From the NCBI RefSeq assembly GCF_900048035.1, contig NZ_LN999832.1, positions 186,001-250,000 on the forward strand: a DNA stretch of 64,000 bases, read 5' to 3'. Below, one piece after another: positions 10,800-23,183 of the stretch. Position 1 is the stretch's first letter; every line of letters starts with the position of its first letter. Under the pieces are notes generated by a model, which worked only from the letters and a program-made list of their open reading frames with translations, searched no databases and was not told where the DNA came from. Source of the DNA: Candidatus Gullanella endobia (lineage in GTDB: Bacteria; Pseudomonadota; Gammaproteobacteria; Enterobacterales; Enterobacteriaceae). Position numbers and translations under genes: made by a program.

Positions 10800-11890
10800 T
10801 GAAAACACTGCTAATTCTTAGGAATTAGTTATTTTCTTAATTTTTAAATATACTAAATAGTTTGCTTGACAAATTCTAATTCATAAAATCTTTATTATTG
10901 TTCCTAATTATAATTTTATATAGCAATATTTTATTATTAAATAATAGACTAATTTTAAGAAAAGTATTAGTTTAAAAATGAAAAGATATCACAAAGTTTT
11001 TTATTGGTATCTAAGTGAAGATAAATTTATCAGCTATTTAAACATACGTTATTAAAAATCTAGAATTATTGATACATAGTGAACTGCAAACTTTCGTGTA
11101 ATTAAAAGTTTTTATTGAGTATTACTGATAGTAAAATTTGTCAGTAGATCTAAAGCAATTTTGGTTAAAAACAGGCCAATACCAAAAATGAGATTGTTTT
11201 TTCATATAGCGTCGGTAATATTTTTTTAGTCTTTACATTCAAAGAACAGATTTTAAAATTTCTTTAATCATATACAGTACTACTAATAAATATAAGCGAA
11301 GCAATTGATCTAGATCTCACTGTTTATCTATTCAAATTTAGAATTAATTGCTTGATTATCACTAATTACATCTGCAATTAAGCATAAAAACTATCGGAAT
11401 ACACCAATGATAATATTATTAGTCTAATATTAATAAAATATTGGTTCAGTTAGTACTGAAATAGCATTTCATCAGCTTATATTATTTATTATATAATCCT
11501 ATTTACACAATATCAAATCAAAGGTAAAAATTAATATAAGAACAAAAATAAAACCTTGATAGCATTAAGAATACATTTTGATATCTACCTTAATTTATCT
11601 TTGTTAATAAAAAAGAACATTATATGCTGCAATTTCATAGATAACAGCAATCGATTTGAGTTGACAGATATTAATTTATATACAATAGATGTACCTTCTG
11701 TATATTTTAAAAGTCTATCTCTTCGTAAATATTCCGTAATACTAGCACAAACTATTGTTATGTATGAGAATATATTCTGTTCTTAACTAAGAAACTAATC
11801 GGAATATTAAAGTGATGTATGATTACTATCTGAAGGCAGTATAGCCTATGGTAAAATTTTAAGCCCATTTATATTCGTACTGCACTTTAG
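10800..11890 (+). pseudogene. hemA: hemA fossil (glutamyl-tRNA reductase)
   Basis: Several islands match E. coli HemA in order on the plus strand, just upstream of prfA as in E. coli. At about 10804-10840, N-T-A-N-S-stop-E-L matches STCNRTEL. At 10993-11055, K-V-F-Y-W-Y-L-S-E-D...S-Y-L matches KSLYWHQDND..SHL. In the open stretch 11556-11786, KKN..FIDN matches RRN..LVDI, LYTID matches LYSVD, LSLRK matches LAQRK, and TIVMYE matches TIVAQE. At about 11850-11890, VKF-stop-AHLYSYCTLV matches WKLTNRLIHAPTKSL. Internal stops and frameshifts make it non-functional. HemA makes glutamate-1-semialdehyde, the first committed heme precursor. The stretch at 11556-11786 could be mistaken for a 76-residue hypothetical gene. 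Confidence 0.75.
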
Positions 11891-11922
11891 TTTAACTCTA
11901 AGCAAAAGGTAAACTACTACAT

Positions 11923-13005
11923 ATGAAGTCTTCAATAATCACTAAATTAGAAATATTACAAAAGCGTCACAAAGAAGTTGAAGCTTTGCTTAGTGATCCT
12001 GATCTGATATCTGATCAGCTCCGTTTTCGCGTATTATCAAAAGAGTACGCACAGTTGTCTAATATCACTTGCTGTTTTCAACATTGGCAACAGGTAAAAG
12101 AAGATATAAACACTGCAGAATATTTGCTACAGTATCCAGAAATGCGTGATATGGCTCAAAAGGAGCTGTTGACATCCCGCACTAGTCTAGAACAACTTGA
12201 ACAACAATTGCAGGTACTATTATTACCAAAGGATCCTGATGACGAACGTGGCTGTTTTTTAGAAATACGTGCCGGAACCGGTGGTGATGAAGCAGCGCTA
12301 TTCGCAGGTGATCTATTTCGTATGTACAGTCGTTTTGCTGAAACCAAACGCTGGAAAGTAGAAATCATTAGTGTTAGTGATGCTGAACATGGCGGATTTA
12401 AAGAAATCATTGCTAAGATTTCTAATGAAGGAGTATACGGATTATTGAAATTTGAATCTGGTGGCCATCGCGTACAACGTGTACCAGAAACTGAATCTCA
12501 GGGTCGCATTCACACTTCTTCTTGTACTGTGGCAGTAATGCCAGAAATCCCAGAGTCGGAATTACCGGAAATCAACTCTAGTGATCTGCGTATTGATACA
12601 TTCCGCTCTTCTGGTGCGGGTGGTCAACATGTTAATACTACTGACTCAGCTATTCGCATTACTCATCTTCCCAGTGGACTAGTAGTAGAATGCCAAGATG
12701 AACGCTCTCAACATAAGAATAAAGCAAGGGCCTTAGCAGTATTAGGTGCACGTTTACGTGCTGCTGAAATCCAACGTCGGCAGAAAAAAGAATCTTCCAC
12801 GCGCCGTAATCTCCTTGGTAGCGGTGATCGATCCGATCGTATTAGAACTTATAATTTTCCCCAAGGACGAGTGACAGATCACCGCATCGGCTTGATACTT
12901 TATAGATTAGATGAAATTATCGAAGGCAAACTCGAGATGTTAATTCAACCTATTATACAGGAATATCAAACCGATCAACTTGCTACATTATCCGAGATAC
13001 TTTAA
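11923..13005 (+). CDS. prfA: Peptide chain release factor 1
   Basis: RF1 recognises UAA and UAG in the ribosomal A site and triggers peptide release. The product has 360 residues, the same as E. coli. Visible: the PxT codon-recognition tripeptide Pro-Glu-Thr at 188-190, the catalytic GGQ at 233-235 within [15 protein letters not shown], and the conserved [13 protein letters not shown] segment near 116-128. The ATG at 11923 follows an AAAGG site about 14 bases upstream. It overlaps prmC by one base (TAATG), so the methylase that modifies the GGQ glutamine is translationally coupled to its substrate. In E. coli hemA lies immediately upstream; here only its fossil remains. Confidence 0.98.
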   Translation: MKSSIITKLEILQKRHKEVEALLSDPDLISDQLRFRVLSKEYAQLSNITCCFQHWQQVKEDINTAEYLLQYPEMRDMAQKELLTSRTSLEQLEQQLQVLLLPKDPDDERGCFLEIRAGTGGDEAALFAGDLFRMYSRFAETKRWKVEIISVSDAEHGGFKEIIAKISNEGVYGLLKFESGGHRVQRVPETESQGRIHTSSCTVAVMPEIPESELPEINSSDLRIDTFRSSGAGGQHVNTTDSAIRITHLPSGLVVECQDERSQHKNKARALAVLGARLRAAEIQRRQKKESSTRRNLLGSGDRSDRIRTYNFPQGRVTDHRIGLILYRLDEIIEGKLEMLIQPIIQEYQTDQLATLSEIL

Positions 13006-13862
13006 TGACCTGGAAACAATGGTTGGTTCATTCTGTTTTTCGGCTGAGTAGGTCTTATAGTCCTAGTGCAAAGCAAGATGCTGAAATTTTACTAGCACAA
13101 GTAACTAATACAACGCGTACTCATCTGTTAGCTTTCAGCGAAACTCCATTAACAAAAACAGAGCAAGCTAAGCTTGAAATACTATTATCTCGTCGGGAAT
13201 GTGGTGAACCAATAGCTTATTTAATAGGTGAGCATGAATTCTGGTCTTTACCATTGCGTGTATCGACCGATACACTTATTCCACGTCCAGATACTGAATG
13301 CTTGGTTCAGCGTGCACTAGATCTTCTTTTACCAAGTTGTGCCAATGTTCTAGACTTAGGTACTGGTAGTGGCGCTATTGCACTTGCATTAGCCTCGGAG
13401 CGTCCTAAATGGCAGGTAACTGGCATTGATCGTCTACCAAACGTTGTAATGCTTGCCCGTAATAATGCTAAACGCCTTGGGTTAAAAAATATACAATTCT
13501 TAGAAGGTAATTGGTTTGAACCAATACAAACAAAACGTTATCATCTTATTGTAAGTAATCCACCTTATATTGAGATAAATGATCCTCATCTCATGCAAGG
13601 CGATGTGCGTTTTGAACCGCATAGCGCTTTGGTTTCAGGAGAGGATGGACTACAGGATCTATCGGCAATTTGCCGTGATGTTTTGGCATACTTAGAGCCA
13701 GATGGATGGCTTTTATTAGAGCACGGCTGGCGACAGGGGCAAGCTGTACGCGATTTAATCATGAATGCTGGTTTTATTCAAGTAGAAACAATACGTGATT
13801 ATTGTAAAAATGAACGTATTAGTCAAGGGCTATATTCTCAACGAAGATATAATCAAAATTAA
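13005..13862 (+). CDS. prmC: Release factor glutamine N5-methyltransferase PrmC (HemK)
   Basis: SAM-dependent enzyme that methylates the glutamine of the GGQ motif in RF1 and RF2, raising termination efficiency. The 285-residue product (277 in E. coli) has an N-terminal helical release-factor-binding domain and a Rossmann methyltransferase fold, with SAM motif I VLDLGTGSGAIALAL (about 115-129) and the diagnostic NPPY substrate motif at 185-188. The ATG shares its A with the prfA stop. In E. coli sirB2 and sirB1 separate it from kdsA; here only 130 bp of non-coding sequence remain. Confidence 0.97.
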   Translation: MTWKQWLVHSVFRLSRSYSPSAKQDAEILLAQVTNTTRTHLLAFSETPLTKTEQAKLEILLSRRECGEPIAYLIGEHEFWSLPLRVSTDTLIPRPDTECLVQRALDLLLPSCANVLDLGTGSGAIALALASERPKWQVTGIDRLPNVVMLARNNAKRLGLKNIQFLEGNWFEPIQTKRYHLIVSNPPYIEINDPHLMQGDVRFEPHSALVSGEDGLQDLSAICRDVLAYLEPDGWLLLEHGWRQGQAVRDLIMNAGFIQVETIRDYCKNERISQGLYSQRRYNQN

Positions 13863-13992
13863 TAAAAAAGAAACTATAATAAAAAGACTAAAGTAAGAAT
13901 TTAATTCGATTGAATTTCTATTCATTTTATTAAAAAAATACTAACTAATAGTAATATTCTATAGAATTTTAGATTTAATTAAAAGGTAATAA

Positions 13993-14844
<852 letters not shown>

Positions 14845-14877
14845 TAACTATTTTAAAATAAAGCGGTATTAGCAATC

Positions 14878-14901
14878 TTTTTTAGTTACTGTGCTAAAAA
14901 A
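14878..14901 (+). terminator. Hairpin downstream of kdsA
   Basis: TTTTTTAG (14878-14885) pairs with CTAAAAAA (14894-14901), 33 bp after the kdsA stop. It is made almost only of A-T pairs and is not followed by a T-run, so a terminator role is a guess. Confidence 0.25.
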
Positions 14902-17900
14902 CTTTGTGCATCACCTATTTAAAATAAAATGATAGCTCTAATAAAACAAACTAATAATAAATAGCGTTTTATTAAATATCCATCTAAGGATGGTATTGGT
15001 CTTTGACAATTTTATTAATTAGTACATCAAAAAAAGCTATAAATTACTTTAAATTATTAATATCGGATCAAATTTGGTAGATACTAATAAAGTAGTACTT
15101 AGTTATTTTTACTGGTAATTAGCTGATATTAATAATGATGTTTATTTAATATTTCTAATTACGTATTTAATGATAATTTTTCTATAAATTTTGATAACAA
15201 CTTTATTTTTATCTATTAGCATTATTTCATATAGTTATAATTTATTTTTACTTATTTTAATTTATCAACTAATTTTTTTACAATAATAAATAGAACTTTA
15301 TTCTAACGATCAGCTACGATTTTCATATTTTTGTTTGCTAAATTAATAAAGATGTACATTATGTTATTAAATATACGATTTTTAATATACTTATTGAGAT
15401 ATTTCACGATTTATTATCTTTAGTTTAATCGCTATTTATGATAATCTTTTTATCATTATTATATAAACTTTTATTTATTAAAAAGATGATTGTAAATACT
15501 TTTAATAGTAATTAATTGATTTTTATCTAGTATCTTATACACTTCTGCATTTTCGTATAATTAAATTATTATACTTATTACCATGTTTAATAGTATAACC
15601 GATAAAAATTAACTTTTCCATGAGATTATTAGATATACTACTAGTAATATGCTTGAGTTATTTTTGGCAGCATTATAGTGATAGCTGCTATCATGGAAAA
15701 GTTCTATTAATACATGATCTAGATTGATTTCCTAAATTTCGATGCTTTTGTATTTCCCATTTTGCATTACCTATTATTGATACTTCTAGTGAAAAATAGT
15801 CATTTTAACAAAAAAATCTGATTTTTCAAAATTACTGTAGACAGTAATTAATGTTAATAAGTTAGAAATTAAATCTATAGTCTAAAAAATTTGATATAAT
15901 CAATTGAATTTAAAATTTTGAAAAGAACACGCTTCTTTTAGCTCATGGTTAATAACAACTAAGTTTTATTTTATTCGATAGATTATCTTCTGACTTAAAA
16001 TAGACTTTTAAGAAAATTATTTATTAAATAATTTTATTTTTATTTGAAGTGTATTGATCACAGTTCGAAACATTTTTGCAACCCAAAGCTAAAATAGTTA
16101 CAAATCGTCACTAAATATACGATCAGTCAAGTTTTTATAGCGAATGTATGGAAGTGATTTACCATACTAGTATATTAGCCATAATTTTATCTTCTCTGAG
16201 AATTTCATCGTTAGTGAACTTAGCTTTGTTATTTAAATATAAATATAGTAGAAAAATTTTTAAGCCAGATATTGTTCTAAAAATCATTGCCGATATTATT
16301 TTTATAGATGATAATATAGAAATTATTGGTATATTATCGTTACAGTAAAAAATTTTAGCTAATCCTAATTAAGGAGCAACCGCTGTTTAAAGTAAAGTGG
16401 CTAATCATCATAATCTATACCACCGGATTTGTAATATTTCCTATGCACAGCATTATTTAATAGAATAATAAAATATTAGATTAATATACTATATTGAATA
16501 CTAAAAATAGTAAGGTGATGCACAATATCATTGTCTATAATTAATTAGATTATTATATTAATATACTAAATTATTTACTAAATTTAGATTTGATGATGTA
16601 CAAGTCTGTTCTCTAATATCTGTATTTGTAAATACTAGTAATTTATATAGATTATCAATAATTATCATTATTGAGTTGTATTTGTTCTCTTTAAGTAGAT
16701 ATCACTTTCTGAATTATGCGCTTTTTTCTAAAATGTTAATTTTATCTTCTGTATTATTTATAAATCATTTTATGAATAATATTCAGTTTTATTTATTTGA
16801 TAGCAGAGTTTATATGCATTGTTATTTTAAATTAATAGTCTAAGTTGTAAAAAAAACTACTCAGAGTAGATAAATTGCTATAAAATGCATCTTTAATATC
16901 TAAAATGTAAGAAAAAATTAACATCAATATAGATATTATCTATACTTTTTAAAAAGTATAATTATTGAATTATATTAATAATTAGATAAAAGATAATAAC
17001 TAGAGAAGTAGTCATACTACTAATAGTAAAAAATTATATATAAAGATGAAAAGCATATTTATATCAATTTTAAAAACTCTAATTTCATTGTAAATGAAAT
17101 TACTATTAAATTATAAATTTAAAAATACGAAAACTGATATGATTTATAATCATATTTTTATTTTCTATTAAAATAAAATTTTTTAAATATTAAAAACTTA
17201 TAATAATAGTTATACTAAAAATAAAAAACTAATACTTAAAAAGTATTATTCATTTATAATAATACACAAATAAATAAAAATAATATTGATTAATAATGAA
17301 ATATTTTATCTTTTCTCTCTTTTAGTAATTCCTTTTGTTTATAGCTATAGCATTTAGAATTATATTAACAGCGATTTGAAGAGGAATAATTAACTTGCTC
17401 TATATTATAGAATTTCAAAAGCAATTAAATTTTTGATAAGTATTTTATAAAAAAATAAGCTATCTCACGTTAACTACTATACTATACACTATATATAGTA
17501 ACTGAACTAATTCAATAGCAATCAGATAGTTATACTATGACCTATAGTCATATTTTTAATATCGTTAAAATAACAAAAAATTTATTGATACATTTATTTT
17601 TAATATAAGAATTTTCGATATTATTAACTGTTTATAGAATATTGCTTGCTTATAAAACTACTAAAAATAGAAATTAATATCTGCACTAGAACTTAGCGTA
17701 AATATGAGTAAGTTAATTTTTAATTTTAAAAGCTGTTTTGATTTGCATAGATAAGTAAAAAGTCATAAAAATTAAATGCATTGATTAAGATTAATGAACA
17801 CATCATTTTATCTGCCTAATTTAACAAATATCTTAAATTCATTAGGATTTTATAATAATTAAATTTATCTTTGTTTAATAAAAAGACGATGACGATTATT

Positions 17901-19928
17901 ATTTTAAGGTTTAATTTTTTGTTAAAATTAAAGTTTTTCGAAAATAAAAAACGACAAGAAAAAATTAATTATTAAATAAATTTCACAAAAATTGGATCTT
18001 CGTCAATTTTATTAAATTTAAAAACCAAGTTAGTAAACTAGATACCTGAAAGTAATTTAATTAAAACTTATATATAATATATAAAGTAATTATTTAAGGA
18101 ACAAATACGATTTTAATTTTAATTTTAATTTTTTAATTAACATTAAAACATAGATTTTATATTAAAAAATTTTTAAAATTTCAACATTGCTTTCATTCAT
18201 TGAAATAATTCTTCAGATAATTAATATATATTTTATAAAAAGTAAGGAACTTTTGATAAAGCACATTACATATATGTTATATATTATATTATATATAACT
18301 AGAACAGTTAGAAGAGATAAACAGTGATATTTATATTATATATAGTCAAGTATATAAGCATAAATAATATACATTTTCCTATGTATTCTAATAATTATTA
18401 GAATATTGGATTATTTATATTTAAATTGTTCTTTAATTTTTTTAAACGTTAATATTGAAATTAAGTATGCTATTTAATTACTAAATTTAGATATAACCTA
18501 CATCTAATAAAAGACTTATTAATTAATCAATAAAATTAATAAACTAGTTTTAATGATACAAGATTTTCATCTATTAATTACAAGAATGATACAAGATTTT
18601 CATCTATTAATTACAAGGTTGATAACCATCATAACGGTCAATTGATATATTAATATTATTAAATACAAACATTTTACTATCAATTGCATTCTCTAAATAA
18701 CAAGTATAAAGTTATTACAGCATAGAAAAAATTTTTATAAAAATTAAGTGTAACTTACAATAGTTCAATCTTTTTCTAAAAACTAATCAGATTTTATCAA
18801 AAAAAATTGATATAATCAATATAAAACAATTCATACGTTAATGTTCTAGCAATAGTAGTAAGCTAACTTGTAGTATGGTTATAAAAACAAGACTAGAAAA
18901 ATGAAGTTTAAAAACTAAGAATATTTTGGTATTGCTTTCCTAGCTAGAGTTTAATAGCAGCATAATAAACTTATTTAGTAACGTTTTGTATAAACGATAA
19001 AATTATGCTAATTATTAAGCATACTAAAATAACAATAACAAAACGATAGTGGTTGTAGAGTAATAAATAAAATTCACTTAACTTGATTCAAAAAATACTA
19101 GGATAGTTTCATTTAGTTTGTAAAAAATAAAAAATAATAGCAATCTCCGAATACCTTAAATAAGCATAAAATATACTAAGATATCTTATTATTTCCGTTT
19201 GTATTATAGTATCTAGTATTTATAGGTGAATATTTTATTTCTATAAAAAACTGATCATAATGAAAGTTTTTTACTAGTCGCCGATTACTTGATATACTAA
19301 AAGTAATATATAGGCAATATCAGTATATTTAGCAAGCAAAATTCTTATCAAGAATAGTATATCTTATCGATAATGATATCACACTTTAATACTATTCACC
19401 TCTAGATCAATGCAATAGTGATAATATAGATTACATATTAAGTATACTTATGTCAATTTAAGATTATCATAATTTTATTATAGTGGTATAGGATTTGAAA
19501 TATCTTGTTTAACTAAGAGTTTCAGTTTATGATTTTGTTGATCACGGTTTTTTATTGTTCTCTTACTGAGAAGCTCTTTCTATATGTAATTAAAATAATT
19601 TTCGGTCTTTTAGTGTCTTTTTCAAAGAATAATATTTTTAGTTTGTGTATAATTTTATAAGCACTAATATATCGGAATTTATTAAATATATAAAAATTGA
19701 ATTTAACATCTACTACTTCAGATGTTTTAAAAAATCTAAAGATAATTTATTACTTATTAGGCTACTAAGTATTAATATCAGGTGCTATATCATATTGAGA
19801 TGTAATAACTTGTTAAATTATTTTATTTATACAAAATATTTCTTGATTTAAAATACTTAAATTCTAGTCTTGATGTTCAATTCATGATCATCGTTAACAT
19901 AACGAGTTCTTGAGATAGCTAAATAAAA
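14902..19928. other. 5 kb gene-free region between kdsA and the thrS operon
   Basis: I see no gene. This is a synteny junction: kdsA and thrS lie far apart in E. coli. Two things stand out: a segment at 16148-16348 that is open on both strands, and a perfect 33-bp tandem duplication at 18552-18617. No tRNA, operon debris or mobile element is visible at the junction. Confidence 0.65.
18552..18617. repeat. Perfect 33-bp direct tandem duplication
   Basis: Two identical 33-bp units, 18552-18584 and 18585-18617, abut without a spacer. The unit begins AATGATACAAG and ends AATTACAAG. Perfect identity in otherwise fast-drifting DNA indicates a recent slippage event. Confidence 0.9.
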
Positions 19929-19954
19929 GAAAGATGAAACGTAAATAATCTTTC
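19929..19954 (+). promoter_or_regulatory. Probable thrS translational operator hairpin (tRNA-Thr anticodon mimic)
   Basis: GAAAGAT (19929-19935) pairs with ATCTTTC (19948-19954) around a 12-base loop that contains ACGTAAA. It lies about 35 bases upstream of the thrS ATG. In E. coli, ThrS represses its own translation by binding leader hairpins that imitate the tRNA-Thr anticodon arm with a CGU triplet. The loop here carries CGU followed by AA, as in the tRNA-Thr(CGU) anticodon loop. I infer that the autoregulatory site is at least partly preserved. Confidence 0.5.
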
Positions 19955-19988
19955 GTATGAATTAGCATTGAAATTTAAGGAAATCCTA

Positions 19989-21911
19989 ATGCCAGTTATA
20001 ACTCTTTCTGATGGCAGTAAACATCAGTTTGCCAATCCTATTTCTCCACTTGATATTGCCTACAATATCAGTCCTAATCTGGCAAAAGCCTGTATTGCTG
20101 GTCGCGTTAATGGGAAAATAGTGGATGCCGTTGATATCATTGATTACGATGCTCAGCTTACCATTATTACTGCTCAAGATGAAACTGGGTTGGAAATTAT
20201 TCGACATTCCTGTGTCCACTTAGTTGGGCATGCTATTAAACAACTTTGGCCAAAAACTAAAATGGCTATCGATCTAGTTACTGACAAAGGCTTCTATTAT
20301 GATATCGACCTCGCTTATACCTTGACGAAGTATGATCTCAATCTACTAGAAAAGAAAATGCATGAATTAGCTGAAAAAAACTATGAGATCATTAAAAAGA
20401 AAGTTAACTGGAAGCAAGCTCGAGATATCTTTATAACACGCGGTGAAGATTATAAAGTTGCTATATTAGACGAAAATATTTGCTGTGATGATCATCTTAA
20501 ACTTTGTTATCATGAAGAATATATCGATATATGTCGCAATCCACATGTTCCCAATACACGCTTTTGTTACTACTTTGCCTTACAAAAAATATCCGGCGCT
20601 TACTGGCGCGGTGACAGAAAAAATAAAATGCTACAGCGTATTCATGGCACCGCTTGGGGTAATAAAAAGCAACTCGATACTTACCTGAAATATCTGGAAG
20701 AGGCATCAGAGCGCGATCATCGTAAAATTGGTAAGAAACTTGACTTATATCATATGCAAGAAGAAGCTCCTGGTATGATATTTTGGCACAATAATGGTTG
20801 GACTCTTTTCCGAGAATTAAAAAATTTTGTGCGTATTAAGCTAAAAGCTTATCAATATCAAGAAGTCAAAGGACCGTTAATGACAGATAAGGTTCTTTGG
20901 GAGAAAACTGGACACTGGGATAATTACGCTGAGCACATGTTTACTACATTATCGGAAAACCGGGAATATTGCATTAAACCAATGAATTGTCCAGGCCATG
21001 TACAGATTTTCAATCAAGGTTTAAAATCTTATCGCGATCTGCCACTACGAATAGCCGAATTTGGTAGTTGCCACCGTAATGAACCATCAGGTTCATTACA
21101 TGGATTAATGCGAGTTCGCGGCTTTACTCAAGACGATGCTCATATCTTTTGTACCGAAAATCAAGTATGTGATGAAGTAAAAAATTGTATTAAAATGGTA
21201 TATGATGTATATAGTGTATTTGGATTCAGGAAAATTCTAGTCAAACTATCTACCCGTCCTGAAAAACGAATTGGAAGCGATGAGGCCTGGGATCGAGCAG
21301 AACAAGATCTAGTTGCTTCACTAGAAGGTATTGCTTTTGAATACCAACTTGGCAAAGGTGCTTTTTATGGTCCTAAAATTGAATTTACACTTTTTGATTG
21401 CCTAGATCGAGCTTGGCAATGTGGAACGGTGCAACTTGATTTATCGCTACCTAGTCGTTTAAATGCTTCTTATATTGGGGAACATAATGAACGTTTAATA
21501 CCTGTTATGATTCATCGTGCTATTCTAGGTTCAATGGAACGTTTTATTGCCATTCTAGCAGAAGAATATGCAGGTTTTTTTCCAACTTGGTTAGCACCGA
21601 TACAAATCGTCGTGATGAGTATTACTGATTATCAGTCAGAATATATTTTAAAATTGACAGAAAAACTGTCTGCAGCAAATATTCGGGTAAAAACAGACTT
21701 GAGAAATGAAAAAATAAGTTTTAAAATCCGAGAACATACTTTACATCGAGTACCTTACATGCTTATCTGTGGAGATAAAGAACTAAAAACAAACACAATT
21801 TCTGTGCGTACATATCGAGGAAAAAACTTAGAAAATATTAATATTAATAAGTTTATTACTAAGCTAAAATATGAAATTAATAGCTGTAGTCTTCATCAAT
21901 TGGAGGAATAA
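19989..21911 (+). CDS. thrS: Threonyl-tRNA synthetase
   Basis: Charges tRNA-Thr and edits mischarged Ser-tRNA. The start ATG 19989 (MPVITLSDG) gives 640 residues (642 in E. coli) and follows a TAAGGA site; the ATG seven codons upstream is not supported by the family. Domains in order: N-terminal TGS, the editing domain with HxxxH in [11 protein letters not shown] and the Cys/His pair in [10 protein letters not shown], then the class II catalytic core. Zinc ligands are visible as Cys in PMNCPGH, His in SGSLHG and His in PVMIHRA; an anticodon-binding domain follows. The stop codon overlaps the infC ribosome binding site region. It leads the translation operon thrS-infC-rpmI-rplT-pheST-ihfA. Confidence 0.98.
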   Translation: MPVITLSDGSKHQFANPISPLDIAYNISPNLAKACIAGRVNGKIVDAVDIIDYDAQLTIITAQDETGLEIIRHSCVHLVGHAIKQLWPKTKMAIDLVTDKGFYYDIDLAYTLTKYDLNLLEKKMHELAEKNYEIIKKKVNWKQARDIFITRGEDYKVAILDENICCDDHLKLCYHEEYIDICRNPHVPNTRFCYYFALQKISGAYWRGDRKNKMLQRIHGTAWGNKKQLDTYLKYLEEASERDHRKIGKKLDLYHMQEEAPGMIFWHNNGWTLFRELKNFVRIKLKAYQYQEVKGPLMTDKVLWEKTGHWDNYAEHMFTTLSENREYCIKPMNCPGHVQIFNQGLKSYRDLPLRIAEFGSCHRNEPSGSLHGLMRVRGFTQDDAHIFCTENQVCDEVKNCIKMVYDVYSVFGFRKILVKLSTRPEKRIGSDEAWDRAEQDLVASLEGIAFEYQLGKGAFYGPKIEFTLFDCLDRAWQCGTVQLDLSLPSRLNASYIGEHNERLIPVMIHRAILGSMERFIAILAEEYAGFFPTWLAPIQIVVMSITDYQSEYILKLTEKLSAANIRVKTDLRNEKISFKIREHTLHRVPYMLICGDKELKTNTISVRTYRGKNLENININKFITKLKYEINSCSLHQLEE

Positions 21912-21914
21912 AGT

Positions 21915-22454
21915 ATTAAAGTTGGAAAACGAATTCAACCAGCGCGTCTCAATCGCATTAACCGAGAAATCCGTGCTACAGATGTTCGTCTAATGGACAT
22001 CAATGGTGAACAGATTGGCATTGTTAATTTGAATGAAGCGCTTAAAAAATCTGAGGAAGCTGGTGTTGACTTAGTTGAAATTAATTCTAATGCCGAGCCA
22101 CCAATTTGCCGAATTATGGATTACGGCAAATTCCTTTATGAGAAAAGCAAATCTAACAAAGAACAGAAGAAGAAACAGAAAATTATTCAGGTTAAGGAAA
22201 TTAAATTCCGACCTAGTACCGATAAAAATGATTATCAGGTAAAACTACGTAACCTAATTCGTTTTCTTGAGGATGGCGACAAAGTTAAAATCACGCTTCG
22301 GTTCCGTGGGCGTGAAATGGTACATCAACAAATTGGTATTGAAGTGCTTAATCGTGTTCGTGATGACTTAAGTGAGCTTGCAGTAGTGGAATACTTTCCC
22401 TCTAAAATTGAAGGTCGACAAATGATCATGGTGCTCGCACCTAAAAAGAAATAG
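21915..22454 (+). CDS. infC: Translation initiation factor IF-3, with conserved AUU start codon
   Basis: IF-3 binds the 30S subunit, prevents premature 50S joining and rejects non-canonical start codons and initiator tRNAs. I place the start at ATT 21915: the frame there gives I/M-K-V-G-K-R-I-Q, which matches the E. coli N-terminus MKGGKRVQ, and the strong GGAGG at 21902-21906, inside the thrS end, is correctly spaced. The first ATG in frame (21993) would delete 26 conserved residues. The protein is 179 residues (180 in E. coli), with the linker [15 protein letters not shown] and C-terminal domain [16 protein letters not shown] lets IF-3 repress its own translation; that feedback appears retained here. 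Confidence 0.96.
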   Translation: MKVGKRIQPARLNRINREIRATDVRLMDINGEQIGIVNLNEALKKSEEAGVDLVEINSNAEPPICRIMDYGKFLYEKSKSNKEQKKKQKIIQVKEIKFRPSTDKNDYQVKLRNLIRFLEDGDKVKITLRFRGREMVHQQIGIEVLNRVRDDLSELAVVEYFPSKIEGRQMIMVLAPKKK

Positions 22455-22540
22455 TAAGGTTTAAAAAATAAGATGTCGCTTCGTTATCGCTTTCACCTCA
22501 CTGATTAGTGTTATTAATAATGCAGAGTAGGTATAAATTC

Positions 22541-22738
22541 ATGCCAAAAATAAAGGCGGTACGAGGTGCCGCAAAGCGCTTTAAAAAAACAGCTTCTGGC
22601 GGTTTCAAACATAAACGTGCTTATTTACGTCATATTCTAACTAAAAAATCCACTAAGCGTAAGCGTCATCTACGACCAAAATCTATGGTTTCTAAAGGAG
22701 GATTAAATTTAGTTGTACGTTGTTTGCCTTATGCATAA
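22541..22738 (+). CDS. rpmI: 50S ribosomal protein L35
   Basis: Small, very basic large-subunit protein. Sixty-five residues from ATG 22541 ([17 protein letters not shown]), identical in length to E. coli L35; an ATG 11 codons upstream at 22508 is in frame but unsupported by the family. It carries the conserved [15 protein letters not shown] and ends CLPYA. It lies between infC and rplT. In E. coli L20 represses the rpmI-rplT pair through RNA structures around this start; the 86-bp spacer could hold such a structure but I cannot fold it here. Confidence 0.97.
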   Translation: MPKIKAVRGAAKRFKKTASGGFKHKRAYLRHILTKKSTKRKRHLRPKSMVSKGGLNLVVRCLPYA

Positions 22739-22791
22739 GCATTATTTTTTAATTAATTTATTAATTTAATAAGATTTTTAGGAGAAAGCAT

Positions 22792-23148
22792 ATGGCTCGC
22801 GTAAAACGCGGTGTATTAGCACATGCACGTCACAAAAAAATTTTGAAACAGGCTAAAGGTTACTATGGTGCTCGTTCTCGCGTTTACCGTGTTGCCTTTC
22901 AATCTGTTATTAAAGCAGGTCAGTACGCTTATCGTGATCGTCGTCAAAAGAAACGTTATTTCCGTCAACTATGGATTACACGTATTAACGCTGCAGCTCG
23001 TCAGAACGGTATTTCTTATAATCAATTCATCCATGGTATAAAAAAAGCTTCTATTAAGATTGACCGTAAAATCTTGGCAGATATCGCTGTATTTAAAAAA
23101 GTAGCTTTTTCTGCTCTGGTTAATAAGGCAAAGAGGACCCTAGTATAA
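22792..23148 (+). CDS. rplT: 50S ribosomal protein L20
   Basis: Early-binding 23S rRNA protein and translational repressor of its own operon in E. coli. The product is 118 residues, exactly the family length, starting at ATG 22792 after an AGGAGA site. The extended, highly basic N-terminal helix ([22 protein letters not shown]) and the globular C-terminal part with [15 protein letters not shown] are complete. Codon use is typical of highly expressed genes in this genome, with CGT for arginine standing out from the AT-rich surroundings. Confidence 0.98.
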   Translation: MARVKRGVLAHARHKKILKQAKGYYGARSRVYRVAFQSVIKAGQYAYRDRRQKKRYFRQLWITRINAAARQNGISYNQFIHGIKKASIKIDRKILADIAVFKKVAFSALVNKAKRTLV

Positions 23149-23155
23149 ACTGATT

Positions 23156-23183
23156 AAAAAAGAGAGATCAGCTCTTCTTTTTT
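23156..23183 (+). terminator. Rho-independent-like terminator after rplT
   Basis: An A-rich stretch plus GAG (23156-23164) faces CTCTT and a T-run (23172-23183) across the loop AGATCAG, seven bases after the rplT stop. It fits an intrinsic terminator separating the ribosomal-protein genes from pheST, as in E. coli, where an attenuator lies in this interval. Confidence 0.5.

Noticed and set aside
12481-12495. RF1 codon-recognition motif PET instead of E. coli PAT
   Set aside because: It is a PxT variant found in other bacteria's RF1, so not evidence of altered stop-codon use; UAA, UAG and normal reading of UGG for Trp are seen throughout.
19645-19851. 68-codon open frame upstream of thrS
   Set aside because: Composition is that of random AT-rich DNA (Ile, Asn, Tyr, Leu, Phe), without ribosome binding site or domain.
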